A stretch of DNA of 64,000 nucleotides from assembly GCA_003118195.1 (NCBI GenBank), contig BEXV01000540.1:67267-131266 (forward strand), written 5' to 3'. Shown in pieces: positions 25,501 through 40,500 of the stretch; position 1 is the stretch's first letter; each line of letters starts with the position of its first letter. The notes under the pieces were generated by a model. That model worked only from the letters and a program-made list of their open reading frames with translations. It searched no databases and was not told the origin of the DNA. The position numbers and the translations under genes are program-made. Source of the stretch: Hemicentrotus pulcherrimus. Its lineage: Eukaryota; Echinodermata; Echinoidea; Camarodonta; Strongylocentrotidae.

Positions 25501-28500
25501 GTTGTTCCAAATTATAAAATTTGATATGTATATTTCCTTTTGATATGTGTTGAGAAATCAAGTAAAATACAGGAAAGCCATTAAGATGTTACAGACTGAA
25601 CAACTCTCAAAAATGTGCCTAAATAATTCGCTTAACATTGTGACATTAAGAAATATGTTAGGTTTAGATACCGGGAATTTATTCACTTCCTCATTAGGGC
25701 AATTAGTGGCACGAATCGAATACTATTACCTTCCCCAAGTTCTAACTGTCCGATAAGCACAAGTTACATAGTAAATTAAAATTCACGGATACTTCATCCT
25801 CATACTGCCTGGTGACGATTCCTCTCAATATTCACCCACCCCCTCTGAGTGGTCATATTACATGAGCAAATATTGGGTGTTTTTTTAGGTCAGATAAGCC
25901 TTAGGAATTCTTTGGAACCGTAGGGCTTTATTCTAACATCAATACCATGGTCGAAATCATCTTTGGAAAGAAAGCAATCTAGGCATCCTAGTCTGCTTCA
26001 TCATCAGACCCATCACTGCTACCACACCACGTGTTTATCGCCAAACACGATGTGTACAGATATCAACCGGCATTGTTTTCACCGTATCTTTATCATTACC
26101 TTTACCGCTACCATATGTCACTGCCACGGATGGAATATGGACATCATTTGGGGTCGAAGTAACACTGCTACGTGCCTGGCATTACTAAACCAACGTTCTG
26201 GAAGCAAACTAAAGTTCCAACCAAATCAGTGATCTACTGTAATCTACTGTGTTACAGTAATCTACATCTCTATTTCTGAATCTCTTACCACACGGACGAA
26301 CGAACGAGCAACATAAAACCCACTACCATAGCAAATCCCACCTGCACCTCCACCACCACCACCACCACCACCACCACCACAATCACCACCACATCACCAC
26401 CGCTACCACATTGGGTGAAGAGCTGGTTCACTTACTTCTTGATGGCTTCCTCAGCCTCGCGTTTGGCGTGCTCCAGTTCCTCTACCGTCTCCTGGGTCAT
26501 CTTGAGGTCGCCCTCGAGCTTCCTCTTGACCTTCTCGACATCGGCACGGATCTTCTTCTCGTGCTCGAGGCCGTCTTCAAGCTGAAAAGGGACAACATAT
26601 AACATTCGCTTGATACATTGAACTAAACCAGGGCCCCGTTTCTTAAAACTTGATATCAATAACAAGTTACAAGCTACTGTTATAAGCTACTGAAATCATG
26701 GCATCTGATTGGCTGAGAGCAAATTTGTCATAGAAATTTAGCAGTTGTTATAGAAAACACGTTTTTGTGAAACAGGCCTCTTGATTGTGGACATTTATAA
26801 TACTATAAAATGGAGTTATTTACCTGACGGAAAGGGACTCGTGAAATATTTTTTTAATGTTTTTGATAGAGAATGGTGCATTTGAGTTTTAAATTAAATT
26901 GTATAGCATAATTGTGGAATTTTCCTCCAGATATGAATCAATATATCAAATATGTCTGTACTTTCATTTGCCTATATGCAGTTGTATTTTCTCTTTCCTA
27001 TTCTGTGAAAGACCATAATCTGTTGGAGCTAAAGGCCAACTAATTGAGAGATGCTTTGTGCTAATATTTAAAACGTCTCAAATATTAAAGTTAGAAATTG
27101 GACATACTCATTTCAGACCAATCGAAGATATCTAATGAAATGAATGCTAGTTTTGCTTTAGATTCGGTTTAGATTATGCTGGTATTGTCAGAATTATATT
27201 AGTGGTAGGTCGTTGCAAGTGGAAGGGGCATACATACCTCATCGACTGAAGCTTCAAGCTTGGCCTTGACCTTGGAGAGATGGTTTGCCTTCTCTTCTTC
27301 TTGGGCCAGGGAGTCCAGGGTCTTGGAGTGCTCCTCTTCCAGGTTGGCCTTCTCCTTGGACAGCTTGCCGATGACCTCGTCTTGGGCGGCGATGTCGTCG
27401 TTCAGGCTCCTAATCGTAGCGTCCTTCTGCTTCTTTTCCTCTTCGGACTAATGGAAGCGAAGTAGAAGCAATTGGGCGCTAAGATCATAAAGCTCTGAGG
27501 CCGATGTTATCATGCCGATTTTTTTTTCTTTCCGATTTTACGATCGCTCGGTTCGAGAGCGCGGTTGTGATTGACCGGTATAGGTATTGATTGAAATCCG
27601 AGAGCAAAATCGCAACTTGTTTTGTCATTGTTATACAAGAGCGCTGCTATCTATTCGGTATTCTTAAATTGTCTCGGTTGACTGAAGGGCATGAGTTGAC
27701 GGCCTCAATAACTATCGATATTTCATTTCAAAGATTTTATAATGAATTCACCAAAAACTAGTCACTAGTTTGATCAACAATAATAGCTCTCGATTCACTG
27801 TATGGAAAATAATTTCGATCGTGATATAAGATATAGAATAAATCATAACATCAAAGAGATAGAATAGTCGGTTACACTGTGATTAACATCTTTATACTTA
27901 ACAACGGCATGCACGATTTCAAGAAAGTATCGGGTTTCAACTAAAATTAAACAAGCGGGTTAATTATAAACCGGTATCAAAGTTAGTACGCTATCTTTAA
28001 GGTCAACGGTTTCGATTAAGTATAATTCAACGCAAAAACATTGGAGGGATGTAACCGTTATTAACAGGGTTCTCTCTCTATAAACACACGGTTAGTAATG
28101 TTTATTGACAACCTAACATTCCTCATTTTAAAAATAAGATTATAGCATTTTTGTGAGTTTTAAAAACATTATTAACCTATTTTCATTTCGACTCTCTTAT
28201 GATTTAGTGTCACTGTGCTCTATTTGATAGGCCGTGGGGACAAATCCTAATATTTTGCTATTTAAGCGCCTATCAAAATGGACATTCATAATCCGTTTAC
28301 CAAATTGGTGCGTCATATTCGAAGCCGATCCGAAGTCGGTTCGGATTACTTTTTTGTTTTTCGTTTCGCCCATGTTCATAACCGTTTGGCATTGTCTTGG
28401 AATTTCAAGCATGGCACTATGAGCTTTTATTACTACATTGAACAAAAATGAAATGGGAGTATCTTCTTATAATTTAAGCTCCTGAGTGTTTCACGTTTGA

Positions 28501-31471
28501 TTGTGATGGAGCTAAAGTTTAAAAAGATATAAGGCATGGATTGAATCATGATAAGCATTTCCATCGCATGACACTGTTTGATACGAGAGATGATGAAAAG
28601 CGAATGGATGTAAAGCATGGTTGAGAAATTCAAACTACGGCACTGCAACTGTAACCCATAGATGACAATGAAGTAGACCAGTAGCTAACAATTCAAGTGA
28701 AGTATAATGTGCAGAACATGTCAAGTTTAGACCCTCCTTATTTCCTAGTGCTATATAAGTACGTTTTCATAGAATTTTGAAATTTGGGGAAAAGGTGAAA
28801 CTAAACCTGTTTGTCCTAAGCCTTAAATACCTTATGATGTGATGTTGTGTTTTTTTAAGTTTATTTCATTTTCGTTGTCATTAAAAGCATCTTCACTATA
28901 AAAAAAAGAAGATTTATTTCAAAATTGGGCTACGTAGATTTGAATGAAGTTGGTAATTATGTCTCATAAAGATTTCCAAATAAAAAGACCATAGCTTTTG
29001 CATTCATTGCATTTATAAACAAATTAAACATACTTATTTATAGGGGTTTTTTCTATTTATAAAATTGCTTATGAAAATAGCAGATGTCAAGTGTTTTCAT
29101 ATAATTTATATGTCAATAAGTCATGCAACACTGCAAGATATGAAAAGGAGTTTTATTCGTTGTACTGATGAAAATGATTCAAAGATGTCAGGCAAAATGT
29201 TGTTAGAAAATCAGAAAACAAAAAGAAATAAGAAATCGGTTGACTATTTTGAGATTTTTTTTTATTATTTTGAGATATTTCATGTTATGAAAAATCATGC
29301 ATTTCTTTAAAGTGGAGAAAGATTAAGCCGAAGATGTCATGACTGCACACTGTTATTAATGAAAAAGACACTTCACAAAAACTGTTAAAATACGAACAAC
29401 GGATGCAACATCACCATTGGCATATATGATCTTTTTGTATTATTTTTCACACGATCAAAAGCGTTTGGTGCCACAAAAGTTTGTTTTATAATGCTCAACG
29501 ATCTGCTGCATCCGGTGCTAGCACACACACTGGTAAATAAAGGGAGTGTTGAACGATAAGGCACAGACAAATTCCGATGCACCTTTATTTCATAAAGAAA
29601 GCTTTTCCGTCGATACAGTTAGGGTTGCTTTTTTGCCTTTTGGTTAAAGAGAAGGTTGAGTTCTGGGAAGAGGTGAAAAATAATTTGTGAACTTTATCAT
29701 TCTTATTATGCAAGTGTGGAAGAACATCAGATAAGACATGTTCCCTGAAAAGCATGGCTCTTCAAATGCCTTCATATTCTAAATATGTCATGTTCATCGT
29801 AAAACTCGGGGGGTAGGTTTTTTACGCCACATGTTCGTGTAGTCCCATATACATCTTTCTGTGTACAGTGTTTGTAACCCTACCAAGACTTGGCCAAATT
29901 TCTCATCATTTTGATGATTCCAGAACCTTTCAATACACACAAATTCTTATATGTTAGATGATCAACCTTTTCTGGTCGATTCCACACCCTTTCTTTCACA
30001 ATGCAATCGCATGACCAGAACTCAACTTCATCTTTAAAGGCGTAGTAATACAATTTTGTCACAAATGGCTTTGTTCAACAGACTGATGGTGATGGTGTAA
30101 TAGCTCCTGTCAATATAAAAGGGTTTGGAAAGATGCCATTCGTTCAACATAATCCCCTAGGGTTTGACTCGCTTCCACGAGGGTGTCGGCAAGGCACACC
30201 AATTACAACACCACGTTCACAGCTGATTGTAAATGCACGTTCAGCTTTTGTGTAAATTTGAAGTGTGACTAGGTATGGTTGCAACAGGTGCCTCTTGCGA
30301 ATACCACTTCCAATGTGGGAACGAGCCATTGAAAGACCTTGCACATTTCAGCGCACCTTACTTGTACCAGTACCAGAGTCAATATGTTCAATGCGGTGTC
30401 TTTCACGTCGACAGCTGTGAGTATATGACAAGGGTGTACCAAAACGACGTTCTGGTACCTCAACACTGATCAATTTGACGCTGGTATGGTGATTAAGGAA
30501 CGCATCATCGTGAAAGATCTTTCGAATGGGTTATCGTCGCAGTACCTTAGTGAGAGATATCTCGAGATCATCGATGTCACGCTTGAGTTCACTGGCTTCC
30601 TGCTCGAGTTTGCGCTTGGCAGCGCTGGCGGTGGCTCCTGCGTCCTCTTCCTCCTCAAGACGGTCTTGCAGTTCCTGTTATTGTTGGATGGCACATTGGA
30701 GGATATTTGAGATCGGAAAGGACGGAGGGGAGGGACGACATCACAAATGAGAGTTGGGAGGGGTGATGATGAATACCAGGGAAGAAATGATTGAGAAACA
30801 ATAGAAGAGTGAAAAAGAGAGAATAGTAGAGTTGAATAAAAGTTAGAAAGGTTGTGAAGAAGAAATTAAAGGAACAGACAAAAAAGAAGAAGAAGAGTAA
30901 ATGAAAGAGATGAAGAGGTAATAAATAGGGAAACGAGATATGAACAAAAATACAAAGGAAGAGACGTGAAATCATTAATAAACAAGTAATACATAAGGCA
31001 AAAAATAAGAATACATTAAGTAATGTAATAATTCGACAGAGTCAGAATTCTCAATCCAAGTATGCTTGTCCAGAAAAGAATATGAGTCACTTTTTTCCAT
31101 AATAATGGAATTCCTTACTTAACACTGAGACGATAATACAATCGAGTCTACGACTGTCGGGTACTAGTCATCGTTGAAAGGGCATATACTTCTCCGTCGT
31201 TCGACAATCATGAAATATTGGTAAAATGTTATTATTAAAACATTACGAACGTAGCAATATCTTACAAGAACATGACAGGACTTATTGCATTCTATAACTC
31301 AAAATGAGCTCTCACAAGGGGTCAACTCTATAAGAGCCTTTTATACCCCGAACTTTAGATCAGTTTATATCAGAAACATACAACGACAACAAAAAAAATG
31401 TGGATGACTTTAATTAAGGTAATTGTTGGAAATGATTGCAAGACTCCCCAAGCCCCGTTTCCCCTCCTCCC

Positions 31472-31518
<47 letters not shown>

Positions 31519-34500
31519 TCTCCCGGAACTGCCCCTGATGCTGAATGACTTACTGCTAGCTGAGTCTGGAGATCGGCTTTAAGTGACATCATCTTGGTGA
31601 ACTTCTCTTCGATCTCAGCGGAAGATTCAGCCTCCTGCAAAATTGCAAAATCAAGCAAATGGCAAGGATTAATTTTTGTTTTAAAAAGTCACGTTTTCTT
31701 ATTTTCTACCGATGATTCGACCAACGTCGGTTTTTGCTACTGTCGGGAAATCAAGAAATTATGTCTTCAATAACTTACGGTTTTAAAACTTTATACCGGG
31801 GGTTTTAGTTCATCGGCGACCACTTGTTTATGTATGATTTCGAATTTTCACAAATCAAAAAAAATATAGCATACAATTTGTTTAGCATACAACAGTACTG
31901 CTTTCTTTTTGTCCCCACCCGTAATAATATCAACGGCAACGTTTTGTTCCTCTGCCATTTAAAATCGAATAATGTCAGGAATGGAAAATAGCACACCCAA
32001 GAAAATCATCTGACCCATGGTTTCTGTTGCAGATTAAATCGGTGGATTTACCATCCAAACTGAACAGAATATCGGAGTGGTCATATATTTTAAGACACTG
32101 CCTTCCGAGGTTTACCTTGGCATATTCATATTGGTATACTAAATGTCTCTAATGAAAAAAAAAAAAATCAGATTTTCAAATTCTTGATGGATAGTTTTTT
32201 TCTCTTCGTGTGTCTCAGAACATCGACGGAATGTATGGAGGAGGTTCACCCACTGCATATACGTCTATTTCTTAGTTAACCGTGTCAAAATGTACTCAAC
32301 TTTAAATAAAGATGAAGTTTAACCTGTGTAAAACGAGGTACATACAATATACTTTCCTATGGGCTTATGACAACTGCGTTTACCATGTGTGAATCTCGCC
32401 GAGCATGCCAAAGAAGTAATTCAGACCTGTGACATTCATTTTGACACGTATCAACCTACATATATTCATACACCGAAAAGAGGGACCCGTTTCACAAAGC
32501 CTGTGTTCAATGCCAAATGATAACGATCAGTGACAAATCTGCTGATAACCAATCAGAAGCAAGGATTTCACAAGCTTATAACAAAAACGGTCATGTGTCA
32601 CTGATGACAAGTTTTGTGAAATGGGGCCCAAGTTAGCGGAATGTTGACAACTTTGGAAACATTATCACTTGACTTTCTTTTTTATTGCCCACCGATAATC
32701 TACGTGTACCAAAACATTCAAAAGAGAACAACGGTTCTCTTTAACTATGAATGGAACTTTTTGAAGGTGGACAAAGTTGTTAGATAAGTTCCAGTTCATT
32801 TAACATCGTACCACATAAAAATATCATCATTCCACAAAATGTCATCGTATGATAACAACAAAAATCGAAACGGCTGTTGATAGATGCAAAAGCATCTTGA
32901 TATCAATTAAACATTTAAAAGAGAGATACACTTCTCTCTTTAATTATGACTGGAACCTTTTGAAGGTGGACAAAGTTGTTAGATAGGTCCCAGTTAATTT
33001 AACATCGTACCACATAAAAATATCACCATTCCACAAAATGTCATCGTATGATAACAAAAAAAATCGAAACAGCTGTTAATAGATACAAAAGCATCTCATT
33101 TAAAAGAGAAATACGCTTCCCTCTTTACGAAAACTTTCGGAGCCTTCTTCAGTGTTAATTGGTTCCGAAACAAAACCACTTTATTTTTACCACTTATTAC
33201 CACAATACGATATGACTGCTATACTTACCCTCTTACAGAGTATTAATATTGAAAATCTATCTAAGGAATAACGAATTTGAGTTTCACGAAAGATACGTAA
33301 TCAGTATTAAACAGAACGCTGTTTGGGCAACTTCTTACTGAATATAAGTTAAAGAAAACATCAACTCCTAGACGGAGGAAGATTTGAGGAGCTTTTGGAG
33401 AAGAAAAAAACGACACAATTCCATACAGAACATTGCAACTTCTCGGAGTTCCAAGAAAAAACAGCAAACTCATATAGAATCAAATCGAAATTAAATTGTC
33501 CATTTGAAATGTTGGGTAATTTATGTTGACTCCTGTTTCCTGATGTTTTAATCTAGAAGATTAGCACTTTCGAAATAATTTCAGACTTATGGAATTGTGT
33601 CGCTTCCTAGAACCATTCCCCAGTACAACACTCAGTCTTTTTTTTAATATGTTAAATGCCCTCTTAAAGAGGAAACTCACGTACACAATAAATTGTCTAA
33701 ACTATTCGTAACGAAAGCAAACAATCAGGGACATAACATTTGCACAAAATATGTTTCACTGAATTTCAAAAACCACCACTTTACTTTCTACAAGAGGTTA
33801 CCATACAAAGAGGAAAGAAGAGAAGAAAAAGAATTTCATGTAAATTATCCATGTACCAATCTAAATATATCCATAACTAAACGCAATTATGTATGCCATT
33901 GTAAGTACCTGTCATGAAAAATGTGTAATTTATGATTATTATTATTGTATGATTTGGGCATATGTTGTAGCCTCCTACGACTATTTAAGATCGTACAATT
34001 TGTATCAACATATCTTAAGGAAACACGGATAAAAACTGAATATCATATAATCAACACGCACTACACGATTTGTAACCAAATGTTTCAACGTCAGTTGAGC
34101 GTCTTATTGACAAAAATGAATGCAACAAATTACAACCAGAAAGTGCAATCACAATTCAGAACACCTCCCAAAACCAGGACAGGAATAAGATTATGATAAT
34201 GGGCACACCGGTCGAAAAAAATGTTGATCATATTCAAAATTTAAACTCTTCATATACTATTCTAAGAACCATCATCTGCTTCACACAGAAAGTTGGGAAA
34301 GCAGCGTTGTATCTATCTTTCCAAATATGATGCAGAAAATTCTAATTGTTTTATTCATGACAATTAAAAAATAGGAAAACAAATGCATCATCACTGAGAA
34401 AATAATATCGACGAAAAGGATTCCTCAGTTAATACCTCAGTGTCCTCATTCATACCTCACTCACATCGCTAAATTGACCGATTCTTAGCCTGGTAATTCG

Positions 34501-37500
34501 TAGTGTCATTTTTTGTTCGATCTGTTGTTGGTCTGGGGTCGGTCTCATTGGGATGAACGGGGTAAAAGTCACACCACCAACCGACTCCAAACCCGACTAC
34601 TGACCGAACCATTCTTTATCCGTCCATGGTAATGTAATTATCATTCGGACTGCTGTATGTCTGGTTTACGGTCTCGTTGGTGTGACGGGGACCAGTGACA
34701 CCGCCAACCCGACTCCAAACGACTGATTCTTGACCATTCTAGTCAATGTAATTTGTGTTCGGTCTGTTGTTCCAAAACATACATTGCCAATTCCTTGAGT
34801 ATATTAGGGGTATACTCACGGAGTTGAGCTGAGCGAGGAGATCGGCCTTCTCCTTGAGCAGGTCGGCGTTCTTCTCCTCCATGGCCTTCCTCGCATCTGC
34901 TTCCTTCTTGAGCAGATCCTTGGCCTTCTTGATGACGTCGTCCTTGGCCTTCATCTCATCCTCAGCACGGGCAACGTTCAGCAGAGGCTTCACCTGTAAC
35001 GAGACAAACATTCGAATTGTCGTCACCACTAACGTCGCTAGGCCGTGTTTGGGACAGGGTTGCCATATTGTTAGGCAAACAATTTGTGGACTATGACATG
35101 TACTAAATGGCGGGGTTTATTCCACTGTGTATTGCTGCATGTTCCCTCAAATTAACTTCATACAGCCATATATGTCATGTGATGAAGAACCTGTCTAATA
35201 CTACTAGACTACCTGTCTATTAAAGTGGCAACTTTCAGTGTTTCCCTTGGGTGGAATTTAATAGTTTGACTTCACATGGAGTGCAGACCCGCCCCCCCCC
35301 CCCCCNNNNNNNNNNNNNNNNNNNNNNNNNNNNNNNNNNNNNNNNNNNNNNNNNNNNNNNNNNNNNNNNNNNNNNNNNNNNNNNNNNNNNNNNNNNNNNN
35401 NNNNNNNNNNNNNNNNNNNNNNNNNNNNNNNNNNNNNNNNNNNNNNNNNNNNNNNNNNNNNNNNNNNNNNNNNNNNNNNNNNNNNNNNNNNNNNNNNNNN
35501 NNNNNNNNNNNNNNNNNNNNNNNNNNNNNNNNNNNNNNNNNNNNNNNNNNNNNNNNNNNNNNNNNNNNNNNNNNNNNNNNNNNNNNNNNNNNNNNNNNNN
35601 NNNNNNNNNNNNNNNNNNNNNNNNNNNNNNNNNNNNNNNNNNNNNNNNNNNNNNNNNNNNNNNNNNNNNNNNNNNNNNNNNNNNNNNNNNNNNNNNNNNN
35701 NNNNNNNNNNNNNNNNNNNNGGGTTTCTAAGCTAGTTAACCGATTATTTGAACATTAACAAAACAGCCCTACTTTGTTCAACTACTGACGTAGGTTTAGA
35801 ATTGAAAACCATTGCCGATAAATTCAGGTTCGCTGACAGATATTGTGAAGGGGCGGGGAGTCACAAGATAGCCATGCCCTAGCAATATATACTCGTGCTT
35901 TCGGTCATTTTCGAAAAGGAACTAATGTATTAAAATTAAGTAAATTATAACGGTTATGGATTCTGTGTAGAAGGGGCTTAGAGAGTTGATGATTTATGAA
36001 CATAAGATGTCTTGTCTTTGCATAATATGCTTCAGATTAATGAGTTTGAAAAAGAGGATCATGGGGGACCAACAGGCACCGATTAGGCATTGTTTGATTT
36101 ATAAAGGGCGCAAGTAGCTATAAGCAGTGTAGTGGGGCTTTAAGACAGAAAGGTCTTACCTTGGTGTACAGTCTCCACCAACCCCAGTTCCTGAGGATGA
36201 GGTACTTGCGGAGGTTACGTTGGATGACACCCAGACCGAGCTTCTGGTCCAGCATCTTCTTGAACTCGATACGGCCGAGGTAACCACGGATCTGAGCCTG
36301 GATCATGGAGATGATCTCGGCCAGACGATCGTCACGCCACTCTTCAAGCTTACCCAGGACACCAGCGCGGAAGAATACCTGTATGTGTGGTGCAGGAAAC
36401 AAGAAAGAGGAGTTTGTGGTTTGAGTTCACGGAGGATACCAAGCTTGTCGAGGCTACAAATAGATTATCTGAGTATATTGAGCATCTAAAGGCTACATAT
36501 ACAATATCTGAGGATATTGAGCTTGTCGAGGCTTTAATAATAATAATATATAATTTGTATATAGCGCTTAATACATCTTTAACAATGGTTTTTAGTGTAG
36601 GCAGATATGTTTTTTGATGATGGAAAATAAATTTCTTCCTTTCATACAGGATTTGCACTGAATGGTTCAGACTGCAAATGAATGATACTAGCGAGCGATC
36701 TTTCGAACAAAACCAATAATAGCTGAGGAAGAAATATGGTCATAGAAGGAGGATTTTGTGCTCATCTGTGGCGATTTTTTTAATTTTTAGTATTGGCCTA
36801 ATACATTTCATCAGGTTTTCTGAGTATGCTTACTTTTGAAACATCCCTCATACTCCTTGATATAATTGAACGACGTTTAATATTTTAATTCCTGCAGACC
36901 ATACCAGCCCCACACAAAGTGTGCCAAATGAATAGATTTCTTAACCCCTTTTTTAAGTTATAACTATAAAAACACTGCTGTTGTACAACAGTGTCTTTTC
37001 ACCGGAAGACACAGTCTGCGTTCTAACAGTTTGTTAATGAAATCTGTGTTCTAACAGTTTGTTCATGAAATCTCCCCACTGTGTGGCAGGGAGTTCACAC
37101 ATCAAAACAAGACCATTACATACCTTGGTGTGTCCCATACGGAATTCGTTCTCCTCGAGAGGCAGAGCTTTAAGCAACATGTCAGAGGCCTTTCGGCTGT
37201 CCAAGAATCCCTGTGGGATGGCGCTGGGAGCAAGGATGGCATATCTGGATAGAAAAAGGATGATTTGTATCATTGTATTGACTTTGTGAGAAAGAAAAAA
37301 AAGAAGAGAAACTACACGAAATTCAGACTTGGTTGTCTCCCGTAGTCTAATGTTGGGTTTATCTTAAAGTCACGCCAATCTGGGGTGGATACGTGGCCCA
37401 GAACCATGGCAACCGTCAAGATTGGAATTCGTTTTGAGAAAGAAAAAAATTCGCATTGTATAAGCCAAACCTAATTATAATAGAATCATGCGTCACCAAT

Positions 37501-40500
37501 TTAAACGTGCAAACGTGACAATGATGTATTACGTAATCTGAGCATGAATTTAAATGAGATATATGATAGGGAATTTAAAATTGCTCCGAGGTGAATCTTT
37601 TTCTCGAAATAGTTGTGATCGAGTTTTATGTATATATCTCTATTTTTAGGACATAAAACCCTTTTCAGCATATATTTTGTAAGGGATCCACATACTACGA
37701 ATTATCGGTTAAAACCGGTTCTACCTAGTTAGAACTGGTACCGACAGGGTAGCATCACCCACCTCTGCTTGAATTCACCGAAGGGCAGTCTGTTGGGGAA
37801 TCCCTTTCGACAGATACGGATACCTTCAAGCACACCGTTACAGGCGAGCTGATGGAGTACGAGGAAGGCATCAATAACACCTGGGGCCTTCTTCTCGTTG
37901 GGGATGATGCAACGCACAAAGTGAGGTTGTGTGTTGTAGAGGGTGGCTAGCAGACGGGTCAGTTGCTCCTGTTGGCGGGAACGGGTAAAGGCGGGAAGAG
38001 AAAAATTGGTGAAATATCGACCATCTATATAGCCAAAGACTGTCGTCTGTTCGTTAATGCCTACATCGACATAAGCCTACGTGTTGTTTATAGACTGTTA
38101 TCTTTGCGGTATGAATTGGATCGATATTTTCCTTTGTAATGTATATATATATATATAAATATATACAAGAGAGGACTTTAGTACAAATTTTCCACAGATT
38201 CGTGTTTGAAAACATGATTTGATATAATTCATCATTTATTGGTTGGATCTTTTACCAATTGTTTGCCATGGTAATTCAGAATTCGGAAAATTGTGAGCTA
38301 CAGCTATATTTGTCTGCTTTCAGAACTTGACTGATATAGATAATGATGTAGTTTCTGCTGAATTTCTGAATCTACCAATTTAAACCCTATCCACAGTGGG
38401 TCTTAAAAGATACTCGGTTAAACATAAAGGTTGATCGATATGGCAGTTTAGATTCTGGTCTTTATAATAACTAAATCAAAGATGGGTTCATGTTTGTTTA
38501 GAATTCCCGTAAAATTGTAGGAATAGTAAATAATGACTACCGTGAATGATTCTCTTTTAAAAAGCAAACTCTTTGATATAGATTCACACAAAACTGCAAC
38601 AGGATATTTTGATAATGTTACAATATATGGAAAGAAAAACTACTGTGCTCTACCCCACATACGGCAAAGTGTATGTACTGTGAACGTTCCAGCCCGTTTC
38701 GTTTATGTTGTTGTTCATCGTTATATGGTAATCAGTCAATCTTGACTATTATCCCCATTTCATTGTTCAAACGACTATTTATTTCTGCCATTTTTTGTAC
38801 AAAATTTGTAATGATTTTTTTGAAATATGAAGTTCAATAATACACCAGTGTAATCTGCACTAATCAATACTTTTTTATTGTGAAAGTTCGGGCCAAAATT
38901 TAGTTTTTAGATCACCTTCTAATAGAAAATAGAAAATATCAAAAATTTTGATTTTGAAAGGTTATTTGGAGGTAAAAGGAGCTTTATTATATTTTTTTAA
39001 ATCTGAGCAAAACGGGCTGGAAAATGACAACAATTAATTTTGGAATACCAACATCATTACAATATTACGTTTTCAAAGGTTCTACCTCGACTCAATTTAT
39101 CATGTTTTTATCGAACGTGTGGGCGAAAATAGTGAGGAAGAGAGATAAATATATTATAACGTGGCAAATACTAAAAATATCACCAGCAGTATATCTTCAT
39201 ACCGAAAACTGATTAAGAACCTTTTTAACATTCTTCATGACTTATTCGAAGAAATATTTTCTGTGAAAAGATGAATTGAAATAGAACGACAAAGAGAAAC
39301 AACGAAGCTGTTGAAATGGAATTCTGTTTCATTACTTCCTCAATACTTGCTCTTCGTTTTTGTTGTTGTTAAATTTTGTCTTCCATAAAAGCTTCGACAG
39401 GTAGAATAGTTCGAGAATGAATTTTCCATACTTTAATACTTGATAAGGTGAGTCGGGTAGGCTAACATAGCTACAAGAGAAAACAAAACATTATGAAAAC
39501 ATTAAATACAAAATAATGTTCAATTGTGATATTGTGTGTGTATTTTGAAGGGGAAGAAGAAAAGGTGTTTTAGGATTCATTTAAAGTTTGGATGCAATCT
39601 CTGCTTTGGTTACTAAGCATTCATGCATGAGAGAAGATGTCTGTTAAAAGTGATTTTATTATTTTTCTTTTTTTTGAAACCCGCCTTCGTAAGCTGTGAA
39701 GTTTAATCCGAACATGATTAGGATTTAAAAAATATTTAATACATGCCCCTTAATGTTCAGCATTATGCACACAATGCAGCTATTCGTTCTCATGTTCAAG
39801 AGAAATATTAGTCCATTTTTGCAATGATTTAGTTCTGATAAGATGCGTATAAAATATTATTTAGATTTTGGTTCTGAAATTGCTCACGCCTTTTGAGGAG
39901 TTAAATTCAGAGTTTGAAAAGTTATAAATGCAAATGAACTTTTTTCTTTATAATGCAGTTTCAAAATTATATGTAAGGATGGGGGTCTTACCAAAACAGG
40001 TTTTGAGGAGTTCAATTAAGGGTTTGAAAAATGTGTATATACAAATGAAAATGCTTCTTTATAATGCAGTCTCAAATGATATGAAAGGATGAGGGTCTTG
40101 CAAAAAAGATAATTTTTTTGTTTGGAATTAATGGTCGAAATTGTTGAAAAGAAAACCATGCATTATTAGTTTGAGGAAAAATATCAGTCCACATCAGGCT
40201 GTTAGTCATGCAATTAAATTACAAAGCATTTTCAACGGTGCATATTTATTTTCTTGAAATTAAGCCTGGTAAGATTAAGCTACGTACAAATAGCATATTT
40301 TACTCATAATTTAGGCCTAAATTGCTCAAGTGGGAATATTTTTTTAGATATTTTGTAGGTATATTTGTACAGATGCCGGTAATGGAATCGGGGGACTCGA
40401 TAGGTTTTTAAATAATAACATTTAGACCGTGTTTTATCTTTGTGTGTTGACTTTACATCAGGGATAATATTATTCAAAAAGTAAATTGGATAGAATAATA

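Larger units (their letters stand above)
25362..34819 (-). other. Introns of the S2 region
   Basis: Five introns of 0.66-3.2 kb. They hold the CAC repeat, two MITE-like copies, an AT repeat and the 196-bp duplication. A patch at 29880-30470 has fairly open frames on both strands but no recognisable product. No alternative rod exon seen. Confidence 0.5.

Noticed and set aside
29880..30470. Open frames on both strands, considered as a transposon fragment or an alternative S2 exon
   Set aside because: No recognised motif, no heptads and no phase-compatible splice sites.
35251..35758. Two plus-strand frames of about 160 codons
   Set aside because: They consist almost entirely of the 415-N assembly gap.
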